Shown in pieces: positions 16,180 through 23,631 of a DNA stretch of 64,000 nucleotides. The position numbers and the translations under genes are program-made. This stretch comes from Micromonospora sp. RHAY321 (GTDB lineage Bacteria; Actinomycetota; Actinomycetes; Mycobacteriales; Micromonosporaceae). The notes under the pieces are model-generated. The model ran no database searches and was not told where the DNA came from. It saw only the letters and a list, made by a program, of their open reading frames with translations. The stretch spans positions 62,001 to 126,000 of the forward strand of contig NZ_JAMHIW010000002.1 in the NCBI RefSeq assembly GCF_023896955.1, in the 5' to 3' direction. The stretch's first letter is position 1, and each line of letters begins with the position of its first letter.

Positions 16180-18546
16180 TCAGCCGACCTGCCGGATGGT
16201 GAGCGTCGCCGACCCGGTCTCGTCCGCGTCCAGGTCGAGCGCCAGGGTGTACGCGCCGCCCTCGGGCAGCGGGCCGGTCTCGAAGCGCCCCGTCCCGCCG
16301 ATGACGCAGCCGCTGCCCACCGGGGCGCCGTCCGGACCGGTCAGGATCAGGATCCCGCACCGGTCGGGCAGGTTGGCGGCGGTCACCTCGACGGCGACGC
16401 GCCGGCCGGCGTCGGCGGTGAACCGCAGCCGGCTCACCGCGCCGGGCCGGCTGACGGTCACCGTGCTGGCCCGCGCGTCGGCCACGGTGTCGGCCTGCTC
16501 GTCATGGGCGTCACGGAGCCGCACGTCCGCCCAGCCGGTGTCGGTGGAGTACCCGTCGAGCTCCAGGACGTACCGGCCGGTGGCCGGCAGGACGAACCCG
16601 TCGACGTGTCCCTGGCCGCGGATCACGCAGCCGCTGGCCACCTGCTCCCCGGCCGGGTCGCGCAGCCGCAGCAGGCCGCACCGGTCGGGCAGGGTGGCAC
16701 CGGTGACCTGGAGGTAGACCTTCTGGCCGGCGCGCCCGTCGAACGCCAGGCCGCTCACCGCCCCCGGTTGGGCGAGCGTCGCCCGGACCGCCGGCCCCTC
16801 GACGCTGAGCGTCTTCTCCTCGTCGGTCACGGTGACGACCCGCACCGTCGCCCGGCCGAGGTCGGCGTCCCACGGGTCGAGCACCACCTGGTGGTCGCCG
16901 GTCGCGGTCAGCGTGGTGGTGTCGATGTAGCCGACGCCGCGGATGACGCAGCCGGTCGCCAGCTCGCGCCCCTGCGGGTCGAGGAGGAACAGCACGCTGC
17001 ACCGGTCCGGAACGGTGGCCGCCGGTACCTCGATGAAGACCTTCTGACCGGCGCGGCCGGGCACCTTCATCGCGGCGGTGGCACCGGGACGCGTCACCTC
17101 CAGGCTGACGTCGGCGACGCCGGGAGCGTCGCGCTGAGCCCGCGCGGCGTCGGCGGCGAACGCCACCTGCCCGGTGAGGCCGACGTCGAGCACACAGCCC
17201 GCCAGGATCTGCGGATCGGTGACGCCGGCCCGCCGGCAGACGAGTTCGGCGGTGGCCCGGTTGGGCAGGTCGTCGACGGTGACCAGCCGGTCCGGGAAGC
17301 GCCGGTCGGTGAACGTGCCGGTGTCCTGACCCGGCTCGTAGTCGAACAGGGACCGCCGGGCCTCCACCCGCCAGCTGTCGGCGAAGCCGGGGTGTAGCGC
17401 CTCGAACGTGGGCGGCTGGGCCACTCTGCCCCCGCCACGGACCGCCAGGTCGTCGGCGGGGTCACCGTCGTGGTCGCCGAGCAGGCCCTCCAGCTTCCCG
17501 GCCCGCCCGGCCGGCGCGCTGACGCTCACGCTCAGCCCCCACACCCCGAGCGGGTGCGCGTTCAGCGACGTGCCGTCCGGCCATTCCACGGTCACCGTGC
17601 CGTCGCCCCAGGTGGTGACGGTGCCGCCGTGGGGCAGCTTCACCCCGGCCGGCGCGGAGACCGGCGGCGCGCCGTTCACCCGGGTCACCGGGCCGTCGGC
17701 TGTCGCGTAGACGCCGACCCGATCGCCGGCCACCCGGGCCGCGACGGCGGAGTTGACGGCCACCACGGAGCTGGCCGGGAACATCGTCTGTCGTACCTGG
17801 ACCTCGAAGTCGTCCCAGGTCGAGCGGCTGAGCACGAACTCTCCGGCGGCCTGGAAGTCGTACCGGAGGCCGTCGTAGGTGAGCAGGTGCGGGTCGCCGT
17901 TGCTGTTCGCGCAGCGGTAGCCCTTGCCGATCACGGAGATCGAGCAACCACCGCTCGGCGGTCGGGGCGTGGGTTTGTCACAGTCCTTGCCGTTCGCCGG
18001 CAGCTTCATCCCGCTGTACGTCGTGCGCGTCGGCACCCCGACCGCCCGCCGGTACGCGTTCTCCGCCAGCACCGCGTGCACCTCGCCAGGATCCACCTCG
18101 CTGGCGAACTGACCGCCCTGGGTGCAGAACTGACCCCGGTCGGTGTCGTTGACCTTGTCGAGGGCGTGGTTCATCTCGTGGATGAGGGTGGCGCACTGGT
18201 CCTCGGTGAAGCCGGTACCCTCCTCCGGCAGCTTCCGCCCGTCGTTCTCCGGCACCCAGTTGATCTGCACGTCGCTGCCCGGAACGTACGTCGTCGTGCT
18301 GCTCTCCGAGCCGAAGATCGGCCGGCGTACCTTGATCTGCTTGCCGGAGCGTTCCAGCGCGTCGAGCACGGCGCCGTTGCCGGAGCCACGGATCTGTCCG
18401 ACGCAGCCCGCGTACTCCGTCTGCAGGTCGGCGTTGACGCTGACCACGGCGGACGCCGCCTGCGGGGCGAGCAGTACCAGGACGCCAGCCAGCAGCAGGC
18501 CCGCCCGGCCCGCGCGTACGCCGACTCGGTTCCGCAACCCGGTCAC
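16180..18546 (-). CDS. Secreted HExxH metallopeptidase (M91-like) fused to a VWD domain and three C-terminal repeats
   Basis: 788 residues from GTG 18546, which overlaps the upstream lipoprotein stop by 4 bp (GTGA). The signal peptide ends near ASA-VV (~33). Residues ~35-180 carry the zinc motif HEMNH (123-127) and, further on, GEVHAVLAENAYRRAVGVPT with Glu155/Glu162 as candidate third ligands. This layout matches what I recall of peptidase M91 (NleD-like). Residues ~216-400 are a von Willebrand factor type D domain (NGDPHLLTYDGLRYDFQAAG, then GLLGDHDGDPADD). After a Cys-bearing stretch come three beta-sandwich repeats (~478-788) with an exact 107-residue period. Proteolysis at the cell surface or outside is likely; the substrate is unknown. 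An alternative is a purely structural adhesin with a dead protease, but the HExxH is intact. Confidence 0.85.
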   Translation of the reverse strand: MTGLRNRVGVRAGRAGLLLAGVLVLLAPQAASAVVSVNADLQTEYAGCVGQIRGSGNGAVLDALERSGKQIKVRRPIFGSESSTTTYVPGSDVQINWVPENDGRKLPEEGTGFTEDQCATLIHEMNHALDKVNDTDRGQFCTQGGQFASEVDPGEVHAVLAENAYRRAVGVPTRTTYSGMKLPANGKDCDKPTPRPPSGGCSISVIGKGYRCANSNGDPHLLTYDGLRYDFQAAGEFVLSRSTWDDFEVQVRQTMFPASSVVAVNSAVAARVAGDRVGVYATADGPVTRVNGAPPVSAPAGVKLPHGGTVTTWGDGTVTVEWPDGTSLNAHPLGVWGLSVSVSAPAGRAGKLEGLLGDHDGDPADDLAVRGGGRVAQPPTFEALHPGFADSWRVEARRSLFDYEPGQDTGTFTDRRFPDRLVTVDDLPNRATAELVCRRAGVTDPQILAGCVLDVGLTGQVAFAADAARAQRDAPGVADVSLEVTRPGATAAMKVPGRAGQKVFIEVPAATVPDRCSVLFLLDPQGRELATGCVIRGVGYIDTTTLTATGDHQVVLDPWDADLGRATVRVVTVTDEEKTLSVEGPAVRATLAQPGAVSGLAFDGRAGQKVYLQVTGATLPDRCGLLRLRDPAGEQVASGCVIRGQGHVDGFVLPATGRYVLELDGYSTDTGWADVRLRDAHDEQADTVADARASTVTVSRPGAVSRLRFTADAGRRVAVEVTAANLPDRCGILILTGPDGAPVGSGCVIGGTGRFETGPLPEGGAYTLALDLDADETGSATLTIRQVG
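16183..17115 (-). repeat. Three tandem 107-residue repeats inside the VWD protein
   Basis: Each copy contains PDRC(G/S)xLxLxxPxG followed by a GCVIxGxG motif. The paired cysteines fall at residues 516/533, 623/640 and 730/747, so copies are offset by exactly 107 residues. The fold is probably a small all-beta PPC-like domain with one disulfide. Confidence 0.8.
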
Positions 18547-19154
18547 CCGCCCTTCACCTCGAACGCCGCCGTGCCCTGCTCGGCCGTCGCGGCGCAGGCA
18601 TCCGCCGGCACCCCCCGCAGCGGTGCCCTCAGGTAGCCGAGCACCAGCCGGTACGCCCCCGGTTGGTCGACCGGCCACCAGGTGACGGCGGCTCCGCCGT
18701 GGCCGTCCGGGGCGGAGGTGGTCAGCGCGGCACCGATCGGGCTCTGCGGGTCGCTGCCGAAGGTCAGCTCCACCGACCCGCGCGGTGGCACCGGGACCAG
18801 GTTCTCGACCAGGTACGCGGTGAAGTCCCGGTAGTACGCGGCACCACCGACCGTGGGTGCCACCGGCTCGCCGTCGCGGGTCAGCGACAGCACCGTCACG
18901 GCCCCGTCGGGCACCCGGCTCAACCGGCATTCGGCGTCACGGTTGTTGACCAGCTTGAGACGGAGGCTGATCTGCTCACCCACCCGGTACGTCGGCTGCG
19001 ACGGGCCGACGGTGAGGCCGACCGTCGCGCCGGCATCCCTGGGGGAGGGGTTCGGCCGGGACCGGCGGCATCCGACGGTCGTGGCCATCAGCAGCAGGGC
19101 GAGGCAGCCGGCGAGCGCCGTGCGACCCACCGACCCTGCCCGGGGTACGCCCAT
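18543..19154 (-). CDS. Putative lipoprotein with an Ig-like/BsuPI-like domain
   Basis: 203 residues from ATG 19154 (GGAGGAGG 10 bp upstream). The N-terminus MGVPRAGSVGRTALAGCLALLLMATTVGCRRS looks like a lipoprotein signal with lipobox TVGC. Residues ~45-195 form one beta-rich domain: PTYRVGEQISLRLKLVNNRD, then VPVPPRGSVELTFG and WWPVDQPGAYRLVLGYL. It is reminiscent of extracellular Ig-like or BsuPI-type (intracellular proteinase inhibitor) folds, though too weak for a firm call. It is the first gene of a two-gene unit with the HExxH-VWD protein (4-bp overlap), so the two products probably work together, for example as a surface receptor, chaperone or inhibitor for the protease. That role is inference. 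Confidence 0.75.
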   Translation of the reverse strand: MGVPRAGSVGRTALAGCLALLLMATTVGCRRSRPNPSPRDAGATVGLTVGPSQPTYRVGEQISLRLKLVNNRDAECRLSRVPDGAVTVLSLTRDGEPVAPTVGGAAYYRDFTAYLVENLVPVPPRGSVELTFGSDPQSPIGAALTTSAPDGHGGAAVTWWPVDQPGAYRLVLGYLRAPLRGVPADACAATAEQGTAAFEVKGG

Positions 19155-19319
19155 GGGCCGCGCGCCTCCTCCGGATGCCGACGTCCGTCGCCAGCGATCC
19201 CGGCCAGCCTGCGTCGTCGGGTGCCGCGACCGCTGTCGTGATCCGGCCCGGTCGATGTCGGCAAGGCGACGGGGGGTCGTCATGGACTGTGCGCGGCGGG
19301 ATCGGTGGGGGGTCGACAG

Positions 19320-19352
19320 ACGGCGGGCACCGGAAGATCCGGTGCCCGCCGT
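19320..19352. terminator. Hairpin terminator after the small secreted protein gene
   Basis: A perfect 14-bp stem (19320-19333 with 19339-19352) with a 5-base loop lies 42 bp beyond the leftward stop at 19395. The 240-bp gap it sits in holds no other gene I can support. Confidence 0.8.
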
Positions 19353-19394
19353 TGGTCATGGTGTTGGCGCCGGTCCGGCCCCTGTTCGGCTGCC

Positions 19395-19841
19395 TCAGCC
19401 GTCTTGGCTACGGAACGTGGTGGGGGTGCAGGAGTAGCCCAGGTAGTCCTCAGGACCGTTTGCCCCGCAGATATCCATCCGGACCACGTCGTTCGCGTAG
19501 ACCTGGGCCGGATCCCAGATGATCGAGGATCCGGAGCCGCCGCCGTTGTACTGGGTGTCGATCAGGACGCCGTTGACGTAGACGCGACCCAGCACACCGT
19601 CACCGTTGGCGCACGTGTCCCGCACGACGAAATAGTCATCGTTCATGCCACCGCCGGGTGCACCCTCGCCGTAGTCGACGAAGTCGAGGCGACCAGCCTG
19701 GCACGAGGCGTTGTCGTCCCAGAGTGTCACGTAGTGGTCGTCGTTGTAGGCGGCGGCGGCTGGTGAGCCGGTGGCGAGCAGGGCAGCGGCGCCTACCGCG
19801 AACGCCATCGACAGTTTGAGCGCAAGACGCTGGACCGACAT
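19395..19841 (-). CDS. Small secreted protein of unknown function
   Basis: 148 residues from ATG 19841 with GGAGGT upstream. A clear Sec signal peptide (~1-34, GSPAAAA-YN) precedes a ~114-residue mature domain rich in Asp, Gly and Tyr, with four cysteines (in NASCQAG, RDTCANG, MDICGAN and GYSCTPT). It reads as two disulfides in a compact beta protein. No family is recognised. The acidic, aromatic surface would suit carbohydrate or cation binding, but nothing proves that. It is a single-gene unit with its own terminator; the leader (19842-19980) is AT-richer than the surroundings, suggesting strong or regulated transcription. Confidence 0.78.
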   Translation of the reverse strand: MSVQRLALKLSMAFAVGAAALLATGSPAAAAYNDDHYVTLWDDNASCQAGRLDFVDYGEGAPGGGMNDDYFVVRDTCANGDGVLGRVYVNGVLIDTQYNGGGSGSSIIWDPAQVYANDVVRMDICGANGPEDYLGYSCTPTTFRSQDG

Positions 19842-20046
19842 GTGCGACCTCCGTGAGTGGTAATTCGGCCGATGAATTTCGGTGGCCGATTCCCAGCGTA
19901 TTGATGCGGCTTGACGTATTGCCACGATCGATGTCTGTCCCGAACAACACGCATCTGTCCGGCCTGGTCAATGGCTGGTTCGGTTTTGTTCCGAACAGAT
20001 GATCGGCGCCATGTGGTGCACGTCGTAGCCGATTCTGGAACGCGCA

Positions 20047-20081
20047 GAAGCGCCCGTCCCCACCCGGGGGACGGGCGCTTC
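20047..20081. terminator. Strong hairpin terminator after the M14 peptidase gene
   Basis: A perfect 15-bp stem (20047-20061 with 20067-20081), loop ACCCG, starts 16 bp beyond the leftward stop at 20097. The rest of the 255-bp gap to 19841 is promoter and leader of the small secreted protein gene. Confidence 0.85.
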
Positions 20082-20096
20082 GGTGTGCGAGGTCTG

Positions 20097-22901
20097 TCAG
20101 CCGACCACGGACCTCAGTGGAATCGAGGCGTCGCGGAGTGCGCGTACCAGATCACCCAGGAACGGGTGCTCGTCGGCCTGGCGTCCCTCCGGGTTGGGGA
20201 TCACCAGGTAGGCCGAGCCGCCGGCCACGGACGCCCGGGCATCCGGGGTGAACCTCTCGACGATCGCCCGCGTGCGTGGCAGGTCGGCCGCGGCCACCTG
20301 GATGGTGGTCGGCCGCCACCCGCCGCCCAGCTCCGCCGCCACCGGTGCGGCGGCGGCCGCCGCGCGCGCCGGGTCGACCCCGGCCGCGCGCCGGGGGTCC
20401 GGCGCGCGGCCCGTGTCCGGGTACAGCAACGCGTTGGCCACCAGGTGCAGACCGTTCTCGTTGTACGCCCGGAACAGCGGGTTGAACGCGAACAGCACCG
20501 CCCTGCCGGTGCCGGTCGGCTCGTCGACCACGGCCACCGTCCCCTTCAGCGCGTCCTCACCGACCGTGTAGCCGTTGGCCCAGAACGTGTCACTCGTCGG
20601 GTAGCGGAGAACGTTGGTCCCGGTCGTGCTCGGGTTCAGGATCGGGTCACTGTTGTTGAACTCGAAGTCCTCCGCCGGGCGGCCCAGGGCGACCGGGCTG
20701 TCCTGATCGACGTCGACCCGTAGGTGTGAGCCGATCACCAGGTAGTCGGCCGGCTTGGCTTTTTCGGTGGTGGAGGTGAGCCCGGCGGCCCGGGCCATCC
20801 GGGTGCCCTCGTTGCGCAGCCCGATGTAGGTGTGGCCCTGGGCCACCCAGTCGCGCAGGTTGGCCTGCCCGGTGGCGGTCAGACCGCCGGTCGGGTTGCT
20901 GCCGTCCGGCACCAGCAGCACCGTACGTCCGGTGAACGCCTCGGTGTTGTCGTTGATGTCGGCCGTGGTCACCGGGGTGAGGTGCAGACCCCACCGCTTG
21001 CCGAGCACGTACCTGGCCTCGCCGTGCGAGCCCGATGTGGTCGAGATGCCGGTGCCCTGGAACAGCCCGACGTCGGGCAGGGCGAGGCGGGTCCCGTTGG
21101 CCGGCCCGCCCGGGGTCAGGGTCACCCCGAACGATTCGGCCAGGTCGTCGACCGTACGGCTCAGCCTGGTCGCCGGTAGGGCGACCGAGTTGGTGTTCAG
21201 GTCACGCACGAGCGGCACACCCCGCCCGAGCAGGGTGAAGGTGAACTCCGCGGCGGCCGCCGAGTCCAGCGGGTACCGGTACGAGCCCCAGGGCCACGCC
21301 AGCCCGCCGCGGCCGCCGGAAATCTGCCGCACCAACTGGGCCCGGGGTCGGACGTTGTCGCCCGTGTAGATGGTGGACACGCCCATGAGCAGCGGGTTGC
21401 TCCAGGACGAGACGTCGTAGAAGTAGGGGAAGGGAACGTACGGGTCCTCGCCCATGATGGCCTGGATCCAGTGTTTCTGCGGCTGGTCCATCGGGATCCA
21501 GTACGCGCCCTTGGGCACGGTCACGTTGGTGGCCGCCCGGCCGCCGAAGACCCGCGCGGTGGGCAGCCGGGTGGGCTGCTGCACCTCGTACACCTCGACG
21601 TCCATCCGGCGCAGCCGCTCGACGAGCTGGCGGACGTCGGCGAGTTGCCGGTCGGGCAGCAGGAAGTACGAGCGGATCGTGATGTCCGGCACCGGGAACT
21701 GGACCTCGTTGGTGGGCTGCACCACCTCGTTCGGCTCCAGCGTGCCGGCCCTGCCCTGGGCGAGCGCGTCGGTCCAGATGTCGAAGTAGTCGCTGAGCAC
21801 CTCGTGCTTGTTCGCGGCTGCCCAGCCGAGCGTCGCCCACTGGGTGTTGAACTGCTGCTGGACCCGGTCGGCCACCGCCGACGCGCTGCCCTTCTCGAAC
21901 GTCATGCCAGCCGCGCCGAAGCCGGTGGTCGGCACGGTGTCGCCGTAGCCCATGAAGAACATGTCGTACGTGTCGTAGTTGAAGTAGCACTCGGTGGTGA
22001 CGGTCTCGTCGCAGGCGCCGTTGAAGCCGAAGCCGGCCTTGTTGGCCTCACCGATCCGGTTGATCCAGTCCACGGCCTCGCCGGCGATCTCGTGGTGGAT
22101 CGGGTCGGCGTTGGGCGGGAAGAAGTACTGCCGGCCGCCCATCTCGTGGGCGTCGATGAAGACCTGCGGCGGGTATCGCCGCAGGAGTTCGAGCTTGCCG
22201 TCGGTCTCCTGCTGGGTACGGGCGAACCAGTCCCGGTTCATGTCGAAGCCGAACTCGTTCTGCCGCCGGGTGGCGTCCCGGCCGTCCGGGTTCTGGGTCG
22301 GAACGATGATGGTGACCAGGTTGTCGTTGCGCTGGGCGACCGCGCAGGACAGGCCGGCGGCCAGCTCGTACAGCGTCTTGAGCGCCGCGTCGGTGCCGCT
22401 CTTCTCGCCGCCGTGCACGTTCGCGGTGACCCAGACGATGGCCGGGCTGTCCTTCGCGGTCCGGGCCGCAGTCCTCGCGCTGGTCCGGCGGGGATCCCGC
22501 AGGTCGCGGACGTCGTCGGCGATCCTGCGCAGCGCCGACGGCCGCACGTTGCGCTCGTTGGACACCACCGCGTACGGCAGCGGCTGGCCGAGCACACTCG
22601 TGGCCATCACGCCGGTGACCACCCGGTCGGAGGCGCCGTCCACGGCACCGAGGTAGGTCCGGACCTCCTCGTTGGTGACGACCCGCTCCTGACCCACGCC
22701 CAGCGGGAAGCCGAGCACGGCCTCCGGAGCCGGCACCGTGCTCAGCCGGGCGGTCGGGTCGTTGCTGCAGGGGGAGGGCCGGGCGGCGCTGGCGGCCGTG
22801 CCGCTGAGCAGGGGAGTCATGCCGAGTAGGAGCGTGATCGCGGCGGCGCTCGCCAACCGCCTCGGAGGGACCGTCCAGGACGGACGCATCGATGGGGCCA
22901 T
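20097..22901 (-). CDS. Secreted M14-family zinc carboxypeptidase-like protein with GAT1-like C-terminal domain
   Basis: 934 residues. The signal peptide is ~1-40 (GTAASAARPS). The M14 domain (~70-420) has the zinc ligands His163 and Glu166 in NVHGGEKSG, a QNPDGRDATRRQNEFGFDMNRDWF segment that includes the substrate-binding Asn-Arg, FIDAHEMGG, and a likely catalytic Glu in GMTFEKGSAS. The remaining ~500 residues are atypical. A region near 600-720 (LPDVGLFQG, SHGEARYVLGKRWGLHL, VLLVPDGSNPTGGL) looks like a class I glutamine-amidotransferase fold without an obvious catalytic Cys. This large architecture is known from secreted bacterial M14 proteins. The substrate is unknown. It is monocistronic. 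Confidence 0.88.
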   Translation of the reverse strand: MAPSMRPSWTVPPRRLASAAAITLLLGMTPLLSGTAASAARPSPCSNDPTARLSTVPAPEAVLGFPLGVGQERVVTNEEVRTYLGAVDGASDRVVTGVMATSVLGQPLPYAVVSNERNVRPSALRRIADDVRDLRDPRRTSARTAARTAKDSPAIVWVTANVHGGEKSGTDAALKTLYELAAGLSCAVAQRNDNLVTIIVPTQNPDGRDATRRQNEFGFDMNRDWFARTQQETDGKLELLRRYPPQVFIDAHEMGGRQYFFPPNADPIHHEIAGEAVDWINRIGEANKAGFGFNGACDETVTTECYFNYDTYDMFFMGYGDTVPTTGFGAAGMTFEKGSASAVADRVQQQFNTQWATLGWAAANKHEVLSDYFDIWTDALAQGRAGTLEPNEVVQPTNEVQFPVPDITIRSYFLLPDRQLADVRQLVERLRRMDVEVYEVQQPTRLPTARVFGGRAATNVTVPKGAYWIPMDQPQKHWIQAIMGEDPYVPFPYFYDVSSWSNPLLMGVSTIYTGDNVRPRAQLVRQISGGRGGLAWPWGSYRYPLDSAAAAEFTFTLLGRGVPLVRDLNTNSVALPATRLSRTVDDLAESFGVTLTPGGPANGTRLALPDVGLFQGTGISTTSGSHGEARYVLGKRWGLHLTPVTTADINDNTEAFTGRTVLLVPDGSNPTGGLTATGQANLRDWVAQGHTYIGLRNEGTRMARAAGLTSTTEKAKPADYLVIGSHLRVDVDQDSPVALGRPAEDFEFNNSDPILNPSTTGTNVLRYPTSDTFWANGYTVGEDALKGTVAVVDEPTGTGRAVLFAFNPLFRAYNENGLHLVANALLYPDTGRAPDPRRAAGVDPARAAAAAAPVAAELGGGWRPTTIQVAAADLPRTRAIVERFTPDARASVAGGSAYLVIPNPEGRQADEHPFLGDLVRALRDASIPLRSVVG

Positions 22902-23036
22902 GTCTCGTGTTTCCCTTCTCGGGAAATGGCTCGCAGTGGCCGGAGCCTATGAACCGCCGGTACCCCGGTCAAGGTCTGATCGATTCCGATGACTGCGTGG
23001 GATGCCTGCGTCGGGGACGGCTGGCAGGATGGTGAC

Positions 23037-23114
23037 GTGCCGGAGCTGACGCTGTTCGCCGATCTGGCCGGCCCCGCCGCACGGATGGTGCTCCGCCGGT
23101 GGCGGCCAGCGTGA
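23037..23114 (+). pseudogene. Possible 5' stub of a leaderless gene
   Basis: A -10-like CAGGAT (23025-23030) is followed after 6 nt by GTG 23037. It opens a protein-like start (VPELTLFADLAGPAARMVLRRW) that ends in TGA after only 25 residues. The same frame can be read back to ATG 22989. The promoter-start geometry matches true leaderless genes in this window, so this may be the remnant of a gene whose body was lost. It may equally be a chance reading frame or a tiny peptide gene. Confidence 0.25.
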
Positions 23115-23183
23115 ACGAAGTCGATCGACGGCCGCAGTGGTGTTCCACCCGCAGTCGTCGGTCCCGCCCGGAAGGAGGAGACA

Positions 23184-23576
23184 TTGCCCGCGTCTCTGGA
23201 GACGATCACGCTCTCGGTCTGTCCGGATCTTCCGTCCGCCGACGCCCAGCGTTCTCTCGCGTCCTGGCTGCGGTCCGAGGACCGGCTTCGCGACAGGGTG
23301 ACCGCGCCGCCGGCCGGTTCGACGACACCGCCCGACGGGATGTCGGCGGAAGCCACGGACGCGCTGCTGGTGGCCGTCGACAGCAGCGGCGTCGTGATGG
23401 TGCTGGTCCAGGCGATCGCCGGCTGGCTGACCCACCGGCGCGACGACGTGACCGTGAAACTCACTGGTCCGGACGGATGGTCGGCCGAGCTGGACGTGCG
23501 CCGAGCCCGTGACATGGACGAGGTGACCGCGCTCATCGAGGCCGCGGTAGGCGCGGTGGCACCGCGACGGGGATAG
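23184..23576 (+). CDS. Effector-associated constant component (EACC1)-like protein, orphan
   Basis: 130 residues from TTG 23184, chosen for the strong GGAAGGAGGAG just upstream. The layout is ITLSVCPDLPSADAQRSLASWLRSEDRLR, a central hydrophobic helix (LLVAVDSSGVVMVLVQAIAGWL), then THRRDDVTVKLTGPDGWSAELDVRRARDMDE. This pattern (short N-terminal strand-helix, TM-like helix, then a VTVxxxGPDGxxVxLD strand pair) fits the EACC1 family, which is found in multi-component actinobacterial conflict systems next to caspase, trypsin or other effector genes. Here no effector or NTPase adjoins it: both neighbours are leftward secreted hydrolases. Family assignment is from memory of the motif. The role alone is unclear. 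Confidence 0.7.
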   Translation: MPASLETITLSVCPDLPSADAQRSLASWLRSEDRLRDRVTAPPAGSTTPPDGMSAEATDALLVAVDSSGVVMVLVQAIAGWLTHRRDDVTVKLTGPDGWSAELDVRRARDMDEVTALIEAAVGAVAPRRG

Positions 23577-23577
23577 T

Positions 23578-23617
23578 CGGCCCGCCGCCGGCCGGGGATC
23601 CGGTCGGCGGCGGGCCG
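23578..23617. terminator. Bidirectional hairpin terminator
   Basis: A 16-bp stem with one wobble pair (23578-23593 with 23602-23617) lies between the convergent EACC1-like and chitinase genes. Confidence 0.8.
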
Positions 23618-23631
23618 GAAGAGCGGTACGC

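Noticed and set aside
18549..18930. An N-terminal extension of the VWD protein to 18930
   Set aside because: It overlaps the whole 3' half of the lipoprotein gene out of frame. GTG 18546 gives a good signal peptide and the usual 4-bp overlap.
23184..23576. The EACC1-like gene as part of a toxin-antitoxin pair with the chitinase or M14 gene
   Set aside because: Those genes are on the opposite strand, separated by terminators or divergent promoters, and have ordinary secreted-enzyme features.
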